From Bacteroidetes bacterium 43-16 (lineage in GTDB: Bacteria; Bacteroidota; Bacteroidia; Chitinophagales; Chitinophagaceae), in the NCBI GenBank assembly GCA_001897525.1, contig MKTB01000019.1, positions 62,001 through 126,000 of the forward strand: 64,000 nucleotides of DNA. Reading direction: 5' to 3'. Within the stretch, counting starts at the first letter, position 1, and the number at the start of each line of letters is the position of its first letter. Positions 1-9,349 of this stretch are shown one piece after another. The position numbers and the translations under genes were made by a program. The notes beneath the pieces are model-generated. The model saw only the letters and a program-made list of their open reading frames with translations. It was not told the origin of the DNA and searched no databases.

Positions 1-38
1 TACAGATAAAATATAGATCTCAACATCCAACATAAATA

Positions 39-3000
39 CTATTTCCTGCCGTTTAATGCCTTGGCTATGGCTTCCAAATGCTCACCAAGCTGGCTCATCT
101 GGATCATGATCTGGCCCGTACTGTCGGCCTGCCCGATACCTGCCAGCTTATTGTTCTTCACAAAAATGGTTTTGATCGCTTCCCATCTTTCTGCTTCGGT
201 ATCAGACAGGATGCCCATAATGGATTTTACTTTTAATAAATTGGCTTCGGCATCTGAGGTTAAGGTCTGCGACTCCTGCTCGTAATGGGATAAGATCAGG
301 GTCTGTACTTCCAGGGCATTCATCAGGGGTACCAGGCGACCAACCATTCGATTCATATTCCGGTAAGAGCCCTGCATTTTAAAAGGCGGCTCTACCCGGT
401 AGGCATCTTTCATCGCGGCGCTGGCAATGTATTGCTGGTTGACCTGCACGACCACATTGCGTACGGCAATGGCATGACGGAGCACGGCAATGGCATCGTC
501 CAGCTCTTGCTTCCCGGCATTGGATTCCAGCTCGGGCAGCAAGTCCTGGCCCTGCTCTACGTATTGTACGAGTTGGTAGAAATCGGTCATGCTCTTTAGT
601 GCAATGTTTTGCAGGTAAGGGTTCTCTGCAATGGCATTTTCCAATAAGCTCAGGTTGAACAGGTGTGCGGTATTGCCCACTACATCGCCCAGGTTATAGA
701 CATCAGAACGGTTGGCGAGCATATCGGGGATCTTAAAGGCCTCCCCGCTTTCGGTATAAGGGTTACCTGCCATGACTACGCAAAAGCGCTTGCCGCGCAG
801 GTCGTAGGTCTGGCTTTCACCCTCAAAAATGCCTTCCATCTTACGTTGCCCATCTGCAAGGGAGATAAATTTCTGTAAGAACTCCGGAGAACAGTGTTGT
901 ATATCGTCTACATACAGCATGACATTATCGGCCATTTCCAAAGCCAGGTTCACCTTTTTAAGTTCTTCGCGTGCCCCGGAGGTACGGGCTTCTGCAGGAT
1001 CAATGGAAGTGATATGATGCCCGATCATTGGCCCGTTCACTTTTACAAAATGTAGTCCCATGGTCTTTGCGAGGTATTCCATCAGGGTGGTTTTACCATA
1101 GCCCGGCGGCGATACCAGTAACAGCATCCCCATCCTCGCGGTACGCTTATCATCACCGGCACTGCCGATCTGCTTGGCCAGGTTATTACCGATCAGCGGG
1201 AAATAGACTTCATTGATCAGTTTATTACGGACAAATGAACTCAGCACTTTGGGCTCGAATTCTGCTATTTTCAGTTCTTTCTGGTAGTCGGCCACGAGCC
1301 TGTTTTTCTCTTCATTGAAGGCCCTGAAGGCCGGCACGGTTTCGGTGGTGAACTGCATCAGCTTTCTTTTAAACTGATGATAATGGAGGGTATAAGCCTG
1401 CTGCACGATCACGTTATGCGTACCTTTCAGGTCTTGTACAATGAGGGTATCATCGGCCGTACTTTCTTTAAAAGTGCCTTCCGGCAAGAGGTACAGCATC
1501 ACCGCTTCGTCCACGTATTCCGGGGCGATGTCATGGGAGCCGCTTTCATAGAATGCCATCAGCCAGTTCTGCAGGATCACGAAACGCTCGTAATGGTCAA
1601 AATCTGCCTGGTCGATATCTGCTCTGAAAGCAGCTTCCTGCTTGTGTTGCTCCAGGTATTGCTCAAATGATTGTTTTAATTGTACGGCTTGCTTGCTCGC
1701 AGTAAAATAAGGATCGGTCGCCAATTCGCGGTAGATATAGAAGGCCATATCTGCCGGTGTCACCGAAGCATTCATCACCACCCTGGCCTGGTATAAAACC
1801 TCGATCTCTTTAGCGATAAAGTCAAACTGGCTGCGCTGCGGAAAGTTGTGCTGGATGGCATAAGCGGTAGCGATCAATCGTTTCAGCTTATTGCGCTCGG
1901 CATCGCTCAATTGCCACCAGAAGAACAAAGCGGCTACTCTTAATTCGGGGGCAAAGCGCAAAACGCCCAGGCGCTCTTCCAGTCCTTTCAAGGCTTGGTA
2001 GATATTGATGGCATCCACATTATGCACGCCTTTGAGATAACCGGCTCCGAAATCCTGTTCGGTTTGCTGGTTGATATAGTCTGTACCTTTAAAGTCGGGG
2101 GACAGCCTGCTCTCTTGTAAAGCCAGGAAGGCCAGGTACTCGGAACGGTAGACCTGCGTATTTTCAGACACCAGTTCCTGCTCCCAGATAGCGCGGTATT
2201 GATACAGGGCTTCTGCTTTAACGGCTTTATAAAAACTGGTCCCGATCAAATGGTAAAATAACTGGTTATCACGGCGCACCATACTCAGGCTGAGGGCTTG
2301 CTTGTTGACCAGGAATTTATGGATACCCAGGGCGATCACATTAGCCCCATCCACAAAGAGGTCGCTGCGGTCTTTCAACTGGCGCAGGGCTTCTTCCTGC
2401 GTAGTGCGCAGGATGGTCTCCATGTTTTCTGCTTTGGCCACATCACCCAGTTCCCGCAGTTCTGCAGACAGGCTGCGTACCTTATCGATCATGAGATCGG
2501 CAGCAAAGAAGGCGAAGATGTCTTCCCGGCTTTCCAGCCTCAGGGCTTTATTTTCTATATTCTTTAATACACGTAAACCGATCTGCTCCAGCGAACCTGC
2601 CCTGCGGTTGAGCTGGGCCTGCAGCATTTCTTTACGGGTATTGAAGGCTTTGATAATCTCGTCTCTTTTATCGGCTATTTTACCGATAAAGTCATCGAAG
2701 TCGGCAAAGCGGCTTTCCAGCTCTTCTACCTGTACGCTGATCTTGGTAAAGTAATCTTCACTTTTCTCCGGGGTATCGGCCAGGTCCATGTAATTGACGA
2801 GGGTCTGGTCGAGCAAGGTCATCTGGGCATAGAAAGCGCCTACGGATTCTGAAGTTTTCAGGTCCTTCAATCTTCTTGCCAGGTCGGCCTTCAGCTCATT
2901 CAGCGCAGCAAAGATCAGGGAGATCTTTTCAACGATCTTCGTGGTCTGCGTGGTATCTTCAATTTTCAGGCTGTTCAGGATATCCACCAGTAATTCCAGC

Positions 3001-4874
3001 TCCCCGGCAATGTCTTTGATCTCGGTTTCTATGGCCTGTGCTTCGATTACTTTCTCTACCGCTGCTACCTGTCCTTTTTGAGCCGCTACCCTGTTTTCAT
3101 AAGGTGCCAGAGCCTGTTCGGTCAGCAGGAAGTCAACGGTCTCTGCAGACAAAGTTGTATTGTATTCCTGTAGCCGCACTTTCAATTGTTCAATGGCCGC
3201 TTTATCTATATAGCGTACATTTTGTACCTCTATTAAAGCACCATTCATTTGCCGGAGCTGTGCCAGCAGGTGTACGAGCTGGTCCAGGCTTTCGGCTTTT
3301 ATATTTTTTATGCTCAGGATGAGCGCGGCTGCTTTTTGCTGCGCCTCTTCCAGGCTGCGGCGTGCATGTGCTCTTTGCTCCTGTACTTTAGCGAACTCGT
3401 CTATGGCCGTTCCGGCAATGCTTTTGATCTGGGAGAGTGGCTCTGAAAGCTGAAAGGTAGCTTCGTCTTTGATCCAGAAATAGGCATCGAGTATATCGGT
3501 GGTTTTCTTCTCAATATCTTCATACAGGCCTTCGTAGGAGTCTTCTTTTTGCAGCAACTGCAGCACTTCCTGTGCTTCTGACATGGCATGTACGATATCT
3601 TTATTACCGATCTTGTACAGGACATTATCTGCCATTGCTTTATTTTCCTGTAAGGCAGCGGTATAAGGGGTTTGCCAGATCTGCACCTGGTGATGCCGCA
3701 CGGCTTCATGGGAAGAACGGAAATAGATCAGTTTACCATCATTAAAAACGGTAAAGCCATTACAGATAATCGGTGTCTCTACAGCTTGCTGGATGACATT
3801 ATAGGACATCAGCACATAGGTATTGTTATACACCTCGTAGAATACATATAGCAGGTCTTCCCCATTGGGAGAGATGATGGTGCGGATAAACTGCAGATGC
3901 TCCAGCTCCGATTCAAAGATCTTATAGGCACCGGTCTGCAGGTAATAACCGTTAGAGAAGATAAGGCCCTGGTTATCGGGCAGCACAATGCCTGCCTCGA
4001 GTAAGGAAGGTATCGGTGTTACGGTCTTTGTTCTTATATTAAAGACATAGGTCCTTTCGGTCTCCTGGTAGGGTTTTATTTTTATGGCAATAATATTACC
4101 CAGGTCGGCGTAGTAGTAGTCCGCATCATCGAGCTGCTGGTCTTTATTGTCTACCGGCTCTGAGTAGATGCCTTTCCCGGTATGGGTATTGTCTTCTACT
4201 TTAAAGGTGATGTCCCCGTTAATGGCCTCAATAAAGAGTTTATCCAAAACGGATATATGTGGATGCTGTCCCAGGCGACGGTCTTCCAAAGTAGTCTTTA
4301 CCCAGCTGAAGCCATGCTGTGGCGGGTCTTTTACTTCATGTATGCTTCTGTCATCAATATAATGAAGTGCTCCGTCTTTGATGAGCCATTTGAAGGCTTT
4401 ACGATCCTCTGGGTTGCGGGAGGTCTGGAAGATCATATAGATATAATGTTCCGTTCTCCTGAATTTGGCAAAAATAGAGTCTCTGTAATATTTATAGAGG
4501 TTGGTAAAATCGGTAATGAAGCTTTCATCGGACAGGATGGTCAGCGGCTGCGCTTCAAAGGCGTTGTCTTTAAACTTATAAATACTGAATACATCACTCA
4601 GCCTGATATCTTCCCGCAGTCCGAAATGTACATTATAAGCGAAGATACATATATCATTTAAAGCCAGGATACCGCGTGCCACGCCATTGTTTTCTGTAGT
4701 GATGCGCTGGTTGGCGATCAGTTCCATGGACAATGAGGTGAACACTTCCTTACGGGCATTGTTCAGTTGCGACAAGCGACTGCTTAATTGCTGTGCCTGC
4801 TCGCGCAAGCGGTTTTGAATAATCTCGTAAGTGCCGGAATCTAATGCTATATTGTCGTTTCTTATATCGGTCAT
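39..4874 (-). CDS. Giant DUF3686-type AAA ATPase (annotated family name: DNA repair ATPase)
   Basis: A 1611-residue predicted cytoplasmic ATPase. There is no signal peptide or membrane segment. The first ~430 residues look beta-rich, residues ~430-860 are long charged helices of coiled-coil type, and a single AAA module lies near the C-terminus. Visible motifs are Walker A PPGYGKTT near residue 1255, Walker B VMLYVDDIQ near 1320, a sensor-1-like VVMAGNPY near 1370 and a candidate arginine finger in LANRSD near 1390. The layout matches the family called DNA repair ATPase (Pfam DUF3686), a name that rests on similarity rather than on a known reaction. It is the last gene of a minus-strand operon with PspA, flotillin and YqiJ-like proteins, 107 bp after the PH-like gene, so a role in membrane maintenance is at least as likely as DNA repair. 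The ATG at 4874 is the first in frame. Confidence 0.85.
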   Translation of the reverse strand: MTDIRNDNIALDSGTYEIIQNRLREQAQQLSSRLSQLNNARKEVFTSLSMELIANQRITTENNGVARGILALNDICIFAYNVHFGLREDIRLSDVFSIYKFKDNAFEAQPLTILSDESFITDFTNLYKYYRDSIFAKFRRTEHYIYMIFQTSRNPEDRKAFKWLIKDGALHYIDDRSIHEVKDPPQHGFSWVKTTLEDRRLGQHPHISVLDKLFIEAINGDITFKVEDNTHTGKGIYSEPVDNKDQQLDDADYYYADLGNIIAIKIKPYQETERTYVFNIRTKTVTPIPSLLEAGIVLPDNQGLIFSNGYYLQTGAYKIFESELEHLQFIRTIISPNGEDLLYVFYEVYNNTYVLMSYNVIQQAVETPIICNGFTVFNDGKLIYFRSSHEAVRHHQVQIWQTPYTAALQENKAMADNVLYKIGNKDIVHAMSEAQEVLQLLQKEDSYEGLYEDIEKKTTDILDAYFWIKDEATFQLSEPLSQIKSIAGTAIDEFAKVQEQRAHARRSLEEAQQKAAALILSIKNIKAESLDQLVHLLAQLRQMNGALIEVQNVRYIDKAAIEQLKVRLQEYNTTLSAETVDFLLTEQALAPYENRVAAQKGQVAAVEKVIEAQAIETEIKDIAGELELLVDILNSLKIEDTTQTTKIVEKISLIFAALNELKADLARRLKDLKTSESVGAFYAQMTLLDQTLVNYMDLADTPEKSEDYFTKISVQVEELESRFADFDDFIGKIADKRDEIIKAFNTRKEMLQAQLNRRAGSLEQIGLRVLKNIENKALRLESREDIFAFFAADLMIDKVRSLSAELRELGDVAKAENMETILRTTQEEALRQLKDRSDLFVDGANVIALGIHKFLVNKQALSLSMVRRDNQLFYHLIGTSFYKAVKAEALYQYRAIWEQELVSENTQVYRSEYLAFLALQESRLSPDFKGTDYINQQTEQDFGAGYLKGVHNVDAINIYQALKGLEERLGVLRFAPELRVAALFFWWQLSDAERNKLKRLIATAYAIQHNFPQRSQFDFIAKEIEVLYQARVVMNASVTPADMAFYIYRELATDPYFTASKQAVQLKQSFEQYLEQHKQEAAFRADIDQADFDHYERFVILQNWLMAFYESGSHDIAPEYVDEAVMLYLLPEGTFKESTADDTLIVQDLKGTHNVIVQQAYTLHYHQFKRKLMQFTTETVPAFRAFNEEKNRLVADYQKELKIAEFEPKVLSSFVRNKLINEVYFPLIGNNLAKQIGSAGDDKRTARMGMLLLVSPPGYGKTTLMEYLAKTMGLHFVKVNGPMIGHHITSIDPAEARTSGAREELKKVNLALEMADNVMLYVDDIQHCSPEFLQKFISLADGQRKMEGIFEGESQTYDLRGKRFCVVMAGNPYTESGEAFKIPDMLANRSDVYNLGDVVGNTAHLFNLSLLENAIAENPYLQNIALKSMTDFYQLVQYVEQGQDLLPELESNAGKQELDDAIAVLRHAIAVRNVVVQVNQQYIASAAMKDAYRVEPPFKMQGSYRNMNRMVGRLVPLMNALEVQTLILSHYEQESQTLTSDAEANLLKVKSIMGILSDTEAERWEAIKTIFVKNNKLAGIGQADSTGQIMIQMSQLGEHLEAIAKALNGRK

Positions 4875-4981
4875 TTTTCTAATTATTTTTTGCTCCTTTA
4901 GCTGCTTTAGCTAAGCGGAAGAGGTACTCATGAGCCTCAGCTTACAATCACAAACCAGGCATACTATTCTAAATCTTCACC

Positions 4982-5407
4982 CTATCTTTTCTTCTTATAC
5001 TTCACTTCCACTGCAGGATTCCGGCTCAAAATCATTTCAATAAATACTTGTTTTTCTTTAGGGGATATCAATATGCTGCTTCCCTTACCGTACTCGATCC
5101 TTAAACGGTCCAGGGAGATGGCTGGCGCACTGGTAGGATCGGAGGTTTCTTTGATCTTCGTGATCGTAGCGATACTGATGGGTTTATTCATCAGGAAGCC
5201 GCAATGTATCCGCAGTTCATCACCGGTAATGGTATAGTAGGTGGTCAAAAACATATGGATAATAAATACTGAAGTAAGCAAAGGGATGATGAGGACGGTC
5301 CAGCTATAAGCGCCGGTCATCATCAGCAATACCACCACTGTGGTCATGATGATCACCAGGGGAGCTAAAAGTTCTACGCCTACTTTTGATTTGAATACCT
5401 TTTTCAT
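4982..5407 (-). CDS. Small membrane protein with PH-like domain (DUF1200-like)
   Basis: 141 residues. Two hydrophobic segments (about 13-33 and 36-56) are followed by a soluble part beginning TYYTITGDELRIHCG and containing a KPISIATITKI stretch and RIEYGKGSSILISP. This is the pattern of the bacterial PH-like domain once called DUF1200, found after a membrane hairpin in YdbS/YdbT-like and YokE-like proteins. The PH-like part should face the cytoplasm and may bind partner proteins or lipids; no reaction is expected. It lies 17 bp after the exported-protein gene and 107 bp before the giant ATPase, in the same operon. Its basic tail (VKYKKKR) fits a cytoplasmic end. Family assignment is by pattern only. 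Confidence 0.75.
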   Translation of the reverse strand: MKKVFKSKVGVELLAPLVIIMTTVVVLLMMTGAYSWTVLIIPLLTSVFIIHMFLTTYYTITGDELRIHCGFLMNKPISIATITKIKETSDPTSAPAISLDRLRIEYGKGSSILISPKEKQVFIEMILSRNPAVEVKYKKKR

Positions 5408-5424
5408 ATGAATGCATTTAAAGG

Positions 5425-6000
5425 TTAAGCACTACAGTCCATGCTGACCAGGTCAAAAACGGTGAGGCACCATTTATTCCCGGTCCAGGTAAGGTAAAAT
5501 ACAACACTGGATTTGGTATCTACGATCCTGTAACTATTGTTTTCAATGGTCTTTATTGTGTTCAAAGTTTCGGTTTCAGTGTCTACCAATTCGTATTGTT
5601 TTAAAAACTTCACGATATTGCTCAAGAGCTGTGGTACGTTTTTCTGGTAGAAAAATCCCTTCCTGGTCCACTGTTCTTTATCACAATCAAAATCTACTTT
5701 TCCCGGTTTCAACTGCCTTTTTTCTGCCTGCAAGGATGCCGTATAGAAATAGGGTGATGAATAAACGCTGTCTTTTTCCAGTGTCGCAGTGCGGTAAAAT
5801 ATATCCGGCACGCCCATGCGATATACTACAAACAGCTCGATACCGGGATGAATGTATTTTTGATTGATGGTCGCCAGGTCATCTTTTTCCAGGCATTGCA
5901 TGATCTCTGCAACGGCCCTTTCAAATTGCACTTGCTTGCTTTGAGCAGATACAGTAAGGCTGTACAGCATCACAATAAAAAAGACGAACAGTTTTTGCAT
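5425..6000 (-). CDS. Exported protein of unknown function
   Basis: 191 residues with a clear signal peptide (about residues 1-19, ending VSA before QSKQ), so it is predicted to be periplasmic or exported. I do not recognise the mature part. It is a mixed alpha/beta sequence with a run of aromatic residues near the C-terminus (VVFYLTWTGNKWCLTVFDLV), as seen in small ligand-binding or SnoaL/NTF2-like folds, but no diagnostic motif is visible. Its start overlaps the end of the preceding membrane-protein gene by 31 bp, so translation may be coupled. It lies between flotillin and the PH-like gene of the envelope-stress-like operon; no ordinary member of PspA clusters known to me matches it. Confidence 0.75.
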   Translation of the reverse strand: MQKLFVFFIVMLYSLTVSAQSKQVQFERAVAEIMQCLEKDDLATINQKYIHPGIELFVVYRMGVPDIFYRTATLEKDSVYSSPYFYTASLQAEKRQLKPGKVDFDCDKEQWTRKGFFYQKNVPQLLSNIVKFLKQYELVDTETETLNTIKTIENNSYRIVDTKSSVVFYLTWTGNKWCLTVFDLVSMDCSA

Positions 6001-6473
6001 AATTCCCCGGATTTATAGCTTTCACTTGCAGAACGAATGCCGTTCATTAAACTTAACTCTTGTATATAATATACCCAATTAAAGAAAATAACAATACCTG
6101 GAAACAGGCAAAGGCTTACCCAATAGGGAATTTCCGTTTTATTAAACAGTTCATGATAGATGATAACAAGATTCATACAAATACAAAATATGCTGATCAA
6201 AGCCGCATCAAATCTAAGCCTGCTTTCTAAAACAAAAAACCATTTCTTGTCTAGCAACTTCTTATAACCATAAATTGAAATAGGTTGATGCCCGTAATTA
6301 TTTATGGATCCCGTTCCAAATGAATTATAGCTTCTAAATCTAAAATCATTAACACCTAAGCAATCTGTTTCGAAAGAAAATTTTTCAAAATGTTGCAGGA
6401 AATGATCAATATCACTTTCAGATTCAAAGGCAACAAGTTCTTTTATTTTAAAAGGCCGCTTCATCATTTTCAT
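5970..6473 (-). CDS. Two-span membrane protein of unknown function
   Basis: 167 residues. The N-terminal ~80 residues are soluble and charged (FESESDIDHFLQHFEKF). Two hydrophobic segments follow at roughly 88-107 (AALISIFCICMNLVIIY) and 117-138 (YWVSLCLFPGIVIFFNWVYYI). I do not recognise the family. The stretch is visibly more AT-rich than its neighbours and uses AT-ending codons more freely, which suggests a later addition to the operon. It overlaps the next gene by 31 bp and follows the flotillin gene by 40 bp. The start at 6473 is the first of several close ATGs (M, K, M, M). It might be a newly evolved gene, but the two well-formed membrane spans and position argue that it is real. Confidence 0.65.
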   Translation of the reverse strand: MKMMKRPFKIKELVAFESESDIDHFLQHFEKFSFETDCLGVNDFRFRSYNSFGTGSINNYGHQPISIYGYKKLLDKKWFFVLESRLRFDAALISIFCICMNLVIIYHELFNKTEIPYWVSLCLFPGIVIFFNWVYYIQELSLMNGIRSASESYKSGELCKNCSSFLL

Positions 6474-6513
6474 ACGTGTAGGTTAGCCAATACTTCTAAT
6501 TACTTACTCAAAT

Positions 6514-8562
6514 TTACAACTGATTCAGCTTCTTATTGGATATTCCTAAACTATTCACCAGGTTGGCCAGCTTACTAATGCCCGGTTGATCATCTGCACT
6601 GGCATTGCTTTGCAATTTCAGCAGCAGGCTGGCAATAGTCAGGTTTTTTAAATCATTGGTAGATACATTATATTTCTGTGCGAAGCCGGCAATACGCTCC
6701 ATAAGGTCGCCGGAACCGCTACCCTCACCCAGCAAGGCTGTTTTGATCTGTGTCGCGTTCTCGCTTTCGTTGATCAGGCGATCAAAGCCTTTGGCATTGG
6801 AGATCTGGTTAACGATATTCTGGAAGAACATGGTCTCTCCGCCCACGATATCGATCTTAGCCGTTTTGAGGGCGCTACCCAATACATCTGCCTGGGCAAA
6901 TGCGATGTCTTTCTGTACATTCACCTGTGCCAATGCGATATCCAGGTCTTTGCGTACGAGTATCTTGAACTCTTCATGCTCTTTACCTACGGCATCCAGT
7001 TTCTTCATCGCTTCGGCTTTCTCTTCGATGCCTGCTGCCTCTGCCAGGGCTTTCTCTTTCACTACTTCTGCCTCTGCAAGACCTTCTTTACGCTTCGCTT
7101 CTGCAATTTTCTCAATAACATTGGCATCTACGGTACCTTGTCTTTCTGCGGCTTCGGCTTTAGCGATCATTACTTCTGCTTCAGACAGACCCAAAGTCGC
7201 ATCTTCACGTGCCTGAGCTTCTGCCAGGATCTTACGTGCCTCTGCCTGCTTAGTGGCCGCTTCTTTACGTGCTTCTGCATCAATAACTAATTGTTTTGCT
7301 TTCTCTTCTGCAGCCTTTTTATCTGCTTCTGCTGCTTTCACGGTGAAGATCAGCTTTTCTTCTGCTTCCTGGCTGGCATGGGTAATGCCTACGGTTTTCT
7401 CACGTTCTACAGTTCTGAAGGCTTCAATGTCTTTCATGCCTTGTTGCTCTTCTACCACACCTTTTTCCAGCTTCACACGCTCACGGATCACATCCTGGAT
7501 ATTTTTCTTTTCTACCTCTATGCTTTTTTCTTTCTCGATCTGGGCAAGGGTCACTATTTTCTCACGTTCTGTTTGCTCCAGGGCACGGTCTTTTTCCACA
7601 CGCTCTGTTTCCACCGCATCTGTACGTTGTTTATTCTTCTCTGCGATAATGATCTGGCGCAGCTTATTCTCTTCCTGTACAGCAAGGGTCTCGTCGGTTT
7701 GAATCCTTACGGTCTCTGATTTCAATCTTTCTTCTTCTCTCACCTTCTGGATCTCTGCGGTCTCACGGGCTTTGATATTATCAATTTCACGTTTTTGCTT
7801 TTCTTCTTTTTCTGCCATCTGGCGGTCGAGTTCCAGGATGGCTTCACGCGCTTCTACATTTTGCTTCTTGATCACTTTTTCTTCTTCTCTGCGGATGAGG
7901 TTGGCGTTGATGTTCTCCCGGGCTGTCAGTTCGGTGATCTTCTTGATGCCTTGTGCATCCAGGATATTCTGCGGGCTCAGGAATTTAATTTCTGTTTGCT
8001 CCAGGTAGTCAATGGCGCAGTCATCGAGGATGTAGCCGTTCAGGTCGGTACCGATCACATTCAGGATCTCGTCCCGGAACTCGCGGCGCGCTTCATACAA
8101 TTCGATGAAATCAAATTTTTTACCTACTGTTTTTAAGGCTTCCGAGAACTTGGCCTCAAAGAGGTTGCGTAATGTCTCCACATCAGAAGCACGCTCGGTG
8201 CCTATGGTCTGGGCCACGTTCAATACATCGTCCACACTTTTATTTACCCGTACAAAGAAGGCTACTTTAATATCGGCCCTTATATTGTCTTTACAGATGA
8301 GGCCATCGTACTCCATCCTGTCGATCTGCAGCTTTTTTACAGAGATGTCCATGATCTCCATTTTATGCAGCACCGGGATTACGTACATTCCTTTATTGAA
8401 GGCTACTTTTCCGCCCCCCACACCGGTACGCACGATGGCCTTACCCTGGGGTATTTTTTTATAGAATGTCGCAAAGGCGAAAAGAATAATGAGTAAGAAA
8501 AAGATCACTCCTCCGATAACGAGGAAAGTAACACTGCCAAAAGCGTCTAATAATGCTCCCAT
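6514..8562 (-). CDS. Flotillin-like SPFH/Band-7 membrane scaffold protein (YqiK-like)
   Basis: 682 residues. An N-terminal membrane anchor (about 10-34) is followed by an SPFH/Band-7 domain (about 35-210) and then a very long Glu/Lys/Ala-rich coiled coil (about 215-560) with the repeated AEA-type pattern typical of flotillins. The C-terminal ~100 residues are less regular. Flotillins oligomerise into cages or rafts on the inner membrane and organise membrane proteins. E. coli YqiK (about 550 residues) is the nearest well-known relative by layout, and as with yqiJ-yqiK the upstream neighbour here is a YqiJ-like OB-fold membrane protein, 41 bp away. The extra length is in the coiled coil. The ATG at 8562 puts the anchor at the very N-terminus as expected. 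Confidence 0.93.
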   Translation of the reverse strand: MGALLDAFGSVTFLVIGGVIFFLLIILFAFATFYKKIPQGKAIVRTGVGGGKVAFNKGMYVIPVLHKMEIMDISVKKLQIDRMEYDGLICKDNIRADIKVAFFVRVNKSVDDVLNVAQTIGTERASDVETLRNLFEAKFSEALKTVGKKFDFIELYEARREFRDEILNVIGTDLNGYILDDCAIDYLEQTEIKFLSPQNILDAQGIKKITELTARENINANLIRREEEKVIKKQNVEAREAILELDRQMAEKEEKQKREIDNIKARETAEIQKVREEERLKSETVRIQTDETLAVQEENKLRQIIIAEKNKQRTDAVETERVEKDRALEQTEREKIVTLAQIEKEKSIEVEKKNIQDVIRERVKLEKGVVEEQQGMKDIEAFRTVEREKTVGITHASQEAEEKLIFTVKAAEADKKAAEEKAKQLVIDAEARKEAATKQAEARKILAEAQAREDATLGLSEAEVMIAKAEAAERQGTVDANVIEKIAEAKRKEGLAEAEVVKEKALAEAAGIEEKAEAMKKLDAVGKEHEEFKILVRKDLDIALAQVNVQKDIAFAQADVLGSALKTAKIDIVGGETMFFQNIVNQISNAKGFDRLINESENATQIKTALLGEGSGSGDLMERIAGFAQKYNVSTNDLKNLTIASLLLKLQSNASADDQPGISKLANLVNSLGISNKKLNQL

Positions 8563-8603
8563 AGATTGATTGATTGTTTAAAGGTTATTTATGTTTTGTT
8601 TGT

Positions 8604-9275
8604 TTAAATATTGTTGAGGTTTACTTCTGCCTGAACGATGTAGATATTGCTTCCTTTCACTTCGTCTACAATAGTCACATCCTGGTTGTAACCGATGGTC
8701 CTACCATCTTTGCTTTGTACATTGATGCGGATGAGATCGGTATGTATCCTGAGTTCAGCATTGCCGATCTTTGTCCCGGAAATATCCGAGCGCATGAGGG
8801 CGGTACGCCCCAGGAGGTCATGTGCCTCTTCTCCGTTATAGCCCATTTGCCGATAGATTTTTACAAGTGGCCGTGTAGCCAGCCGGGTTAAGAAAAAGGT
8901 GATGATAAAGACAGGGATCAGTAATAAGGCTGATTTCCAGCCCCAGTTAAAGGTGTTGAATGCCACGGAGCTGACCAGGGTACCGATCCAGGCGATAAAT
9001 TTAAAGACACTCAGCACGACCATAAAAGGTACTTTACCTACATTTATATATTGCATGGCTTTTTCGAAGCCGGAAAGCTCTGCTCCCCCATCTACATCAA
9101 GTCCTGCATCTACGTCCAGGTCTACATCAGTATCGAAATCAACCCCAAAGTCCATATGCCCCAGGAAGTCGCCTGCGAGAAAGGTGAATACCCAGTACAG
9201 TGCCGACAAACCGGCCAGGATGGTCATGATGGCATTAGCCAAAGGGTGAAATAATAAGTCCAGTATGCCTGTCAT
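8604..9275 (-). CDS. YqiJ/NfeD-like membrane protein with OB-fold and aspartate-rich loop
   Basis: 223 residues. Membrane segments are predicted at about 12-35, 82-105 and 110-130, followed by a C-terminal OB-fold-like domain (about 140-220: LLGRTALMRSDISGTKIGNAEL, then an expected beta-rich end). This is the YqiJ/NfeD type that partners flotillins. Between the first and second membrane spans lies an Asp-rich segment (about residues 40-66) with alternating hydrophobic and Asp residues (DFDTDVDLDVDAGLDVDGG), which could bind divalent cations; that is inference. The gene is 41 bp upstream of flotillin and 74 bp downstream of pspA. The 74-bp spacer consists largely of heptanucleotide repeats. 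Confidence 0.85.
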   Translation of the reverse strand: MTGILDLLFHPLANAIMTILAGLSALYWVFTFLAGDFLGHMDFGVDFDTDVDLDVDAGLDVDGGAELSGFEKAMQYINVGKVPFMVVLSVFKFIAWIGTLVSSVAFNTFNWGWKSALLLIPVFIITFFLTRLATRPLVKIYRQMGYNGEEAHDLLGRTALMRSDISGTKIGNAELRIHTDLIRINVQSKDGRTIGYNQDVTIVDEVKGSNIYIVQAEVNLNNI

Positions 9276-9289
9276 AAGATGAATGATTG

Positions 9290-9345
9290 GTTATGGGTTA
9301 TGGGTGATAGGTGATGGTTAATGGTTAATTGTTTATTGTTAATTG
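9290..9345. repeat. Eight degenerate heptanucleotide repeats
   Basis: The spacer between pspA and the yqiJ-like gene contains eight consecutive 7-bp units: GTTATGG twice, GTGATAG, GTGATGG, TTAATGG, TTAATTG, TTTATTG and TTAATTG. Similar heptads occur at 18824-18924 and 52055-52128. No coding potential is seen. Confidence 0.85.
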
Positions 9346-9349
9346 ACCA

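Noticed and set aside
61-4661. Many open frames on the plus strand over the giant ATPase, including one of 159 codons
   Set aside because: They are antisense to a single, motif-bearing 1611-residue frame and have no protein character of their own.
39-4874. Taking the family name DNA repair ATPase as the function
   Set aside because: The neighbours are membrane-stress genes and no DNA-binding motif was seen, so the name is reported but not adopted.
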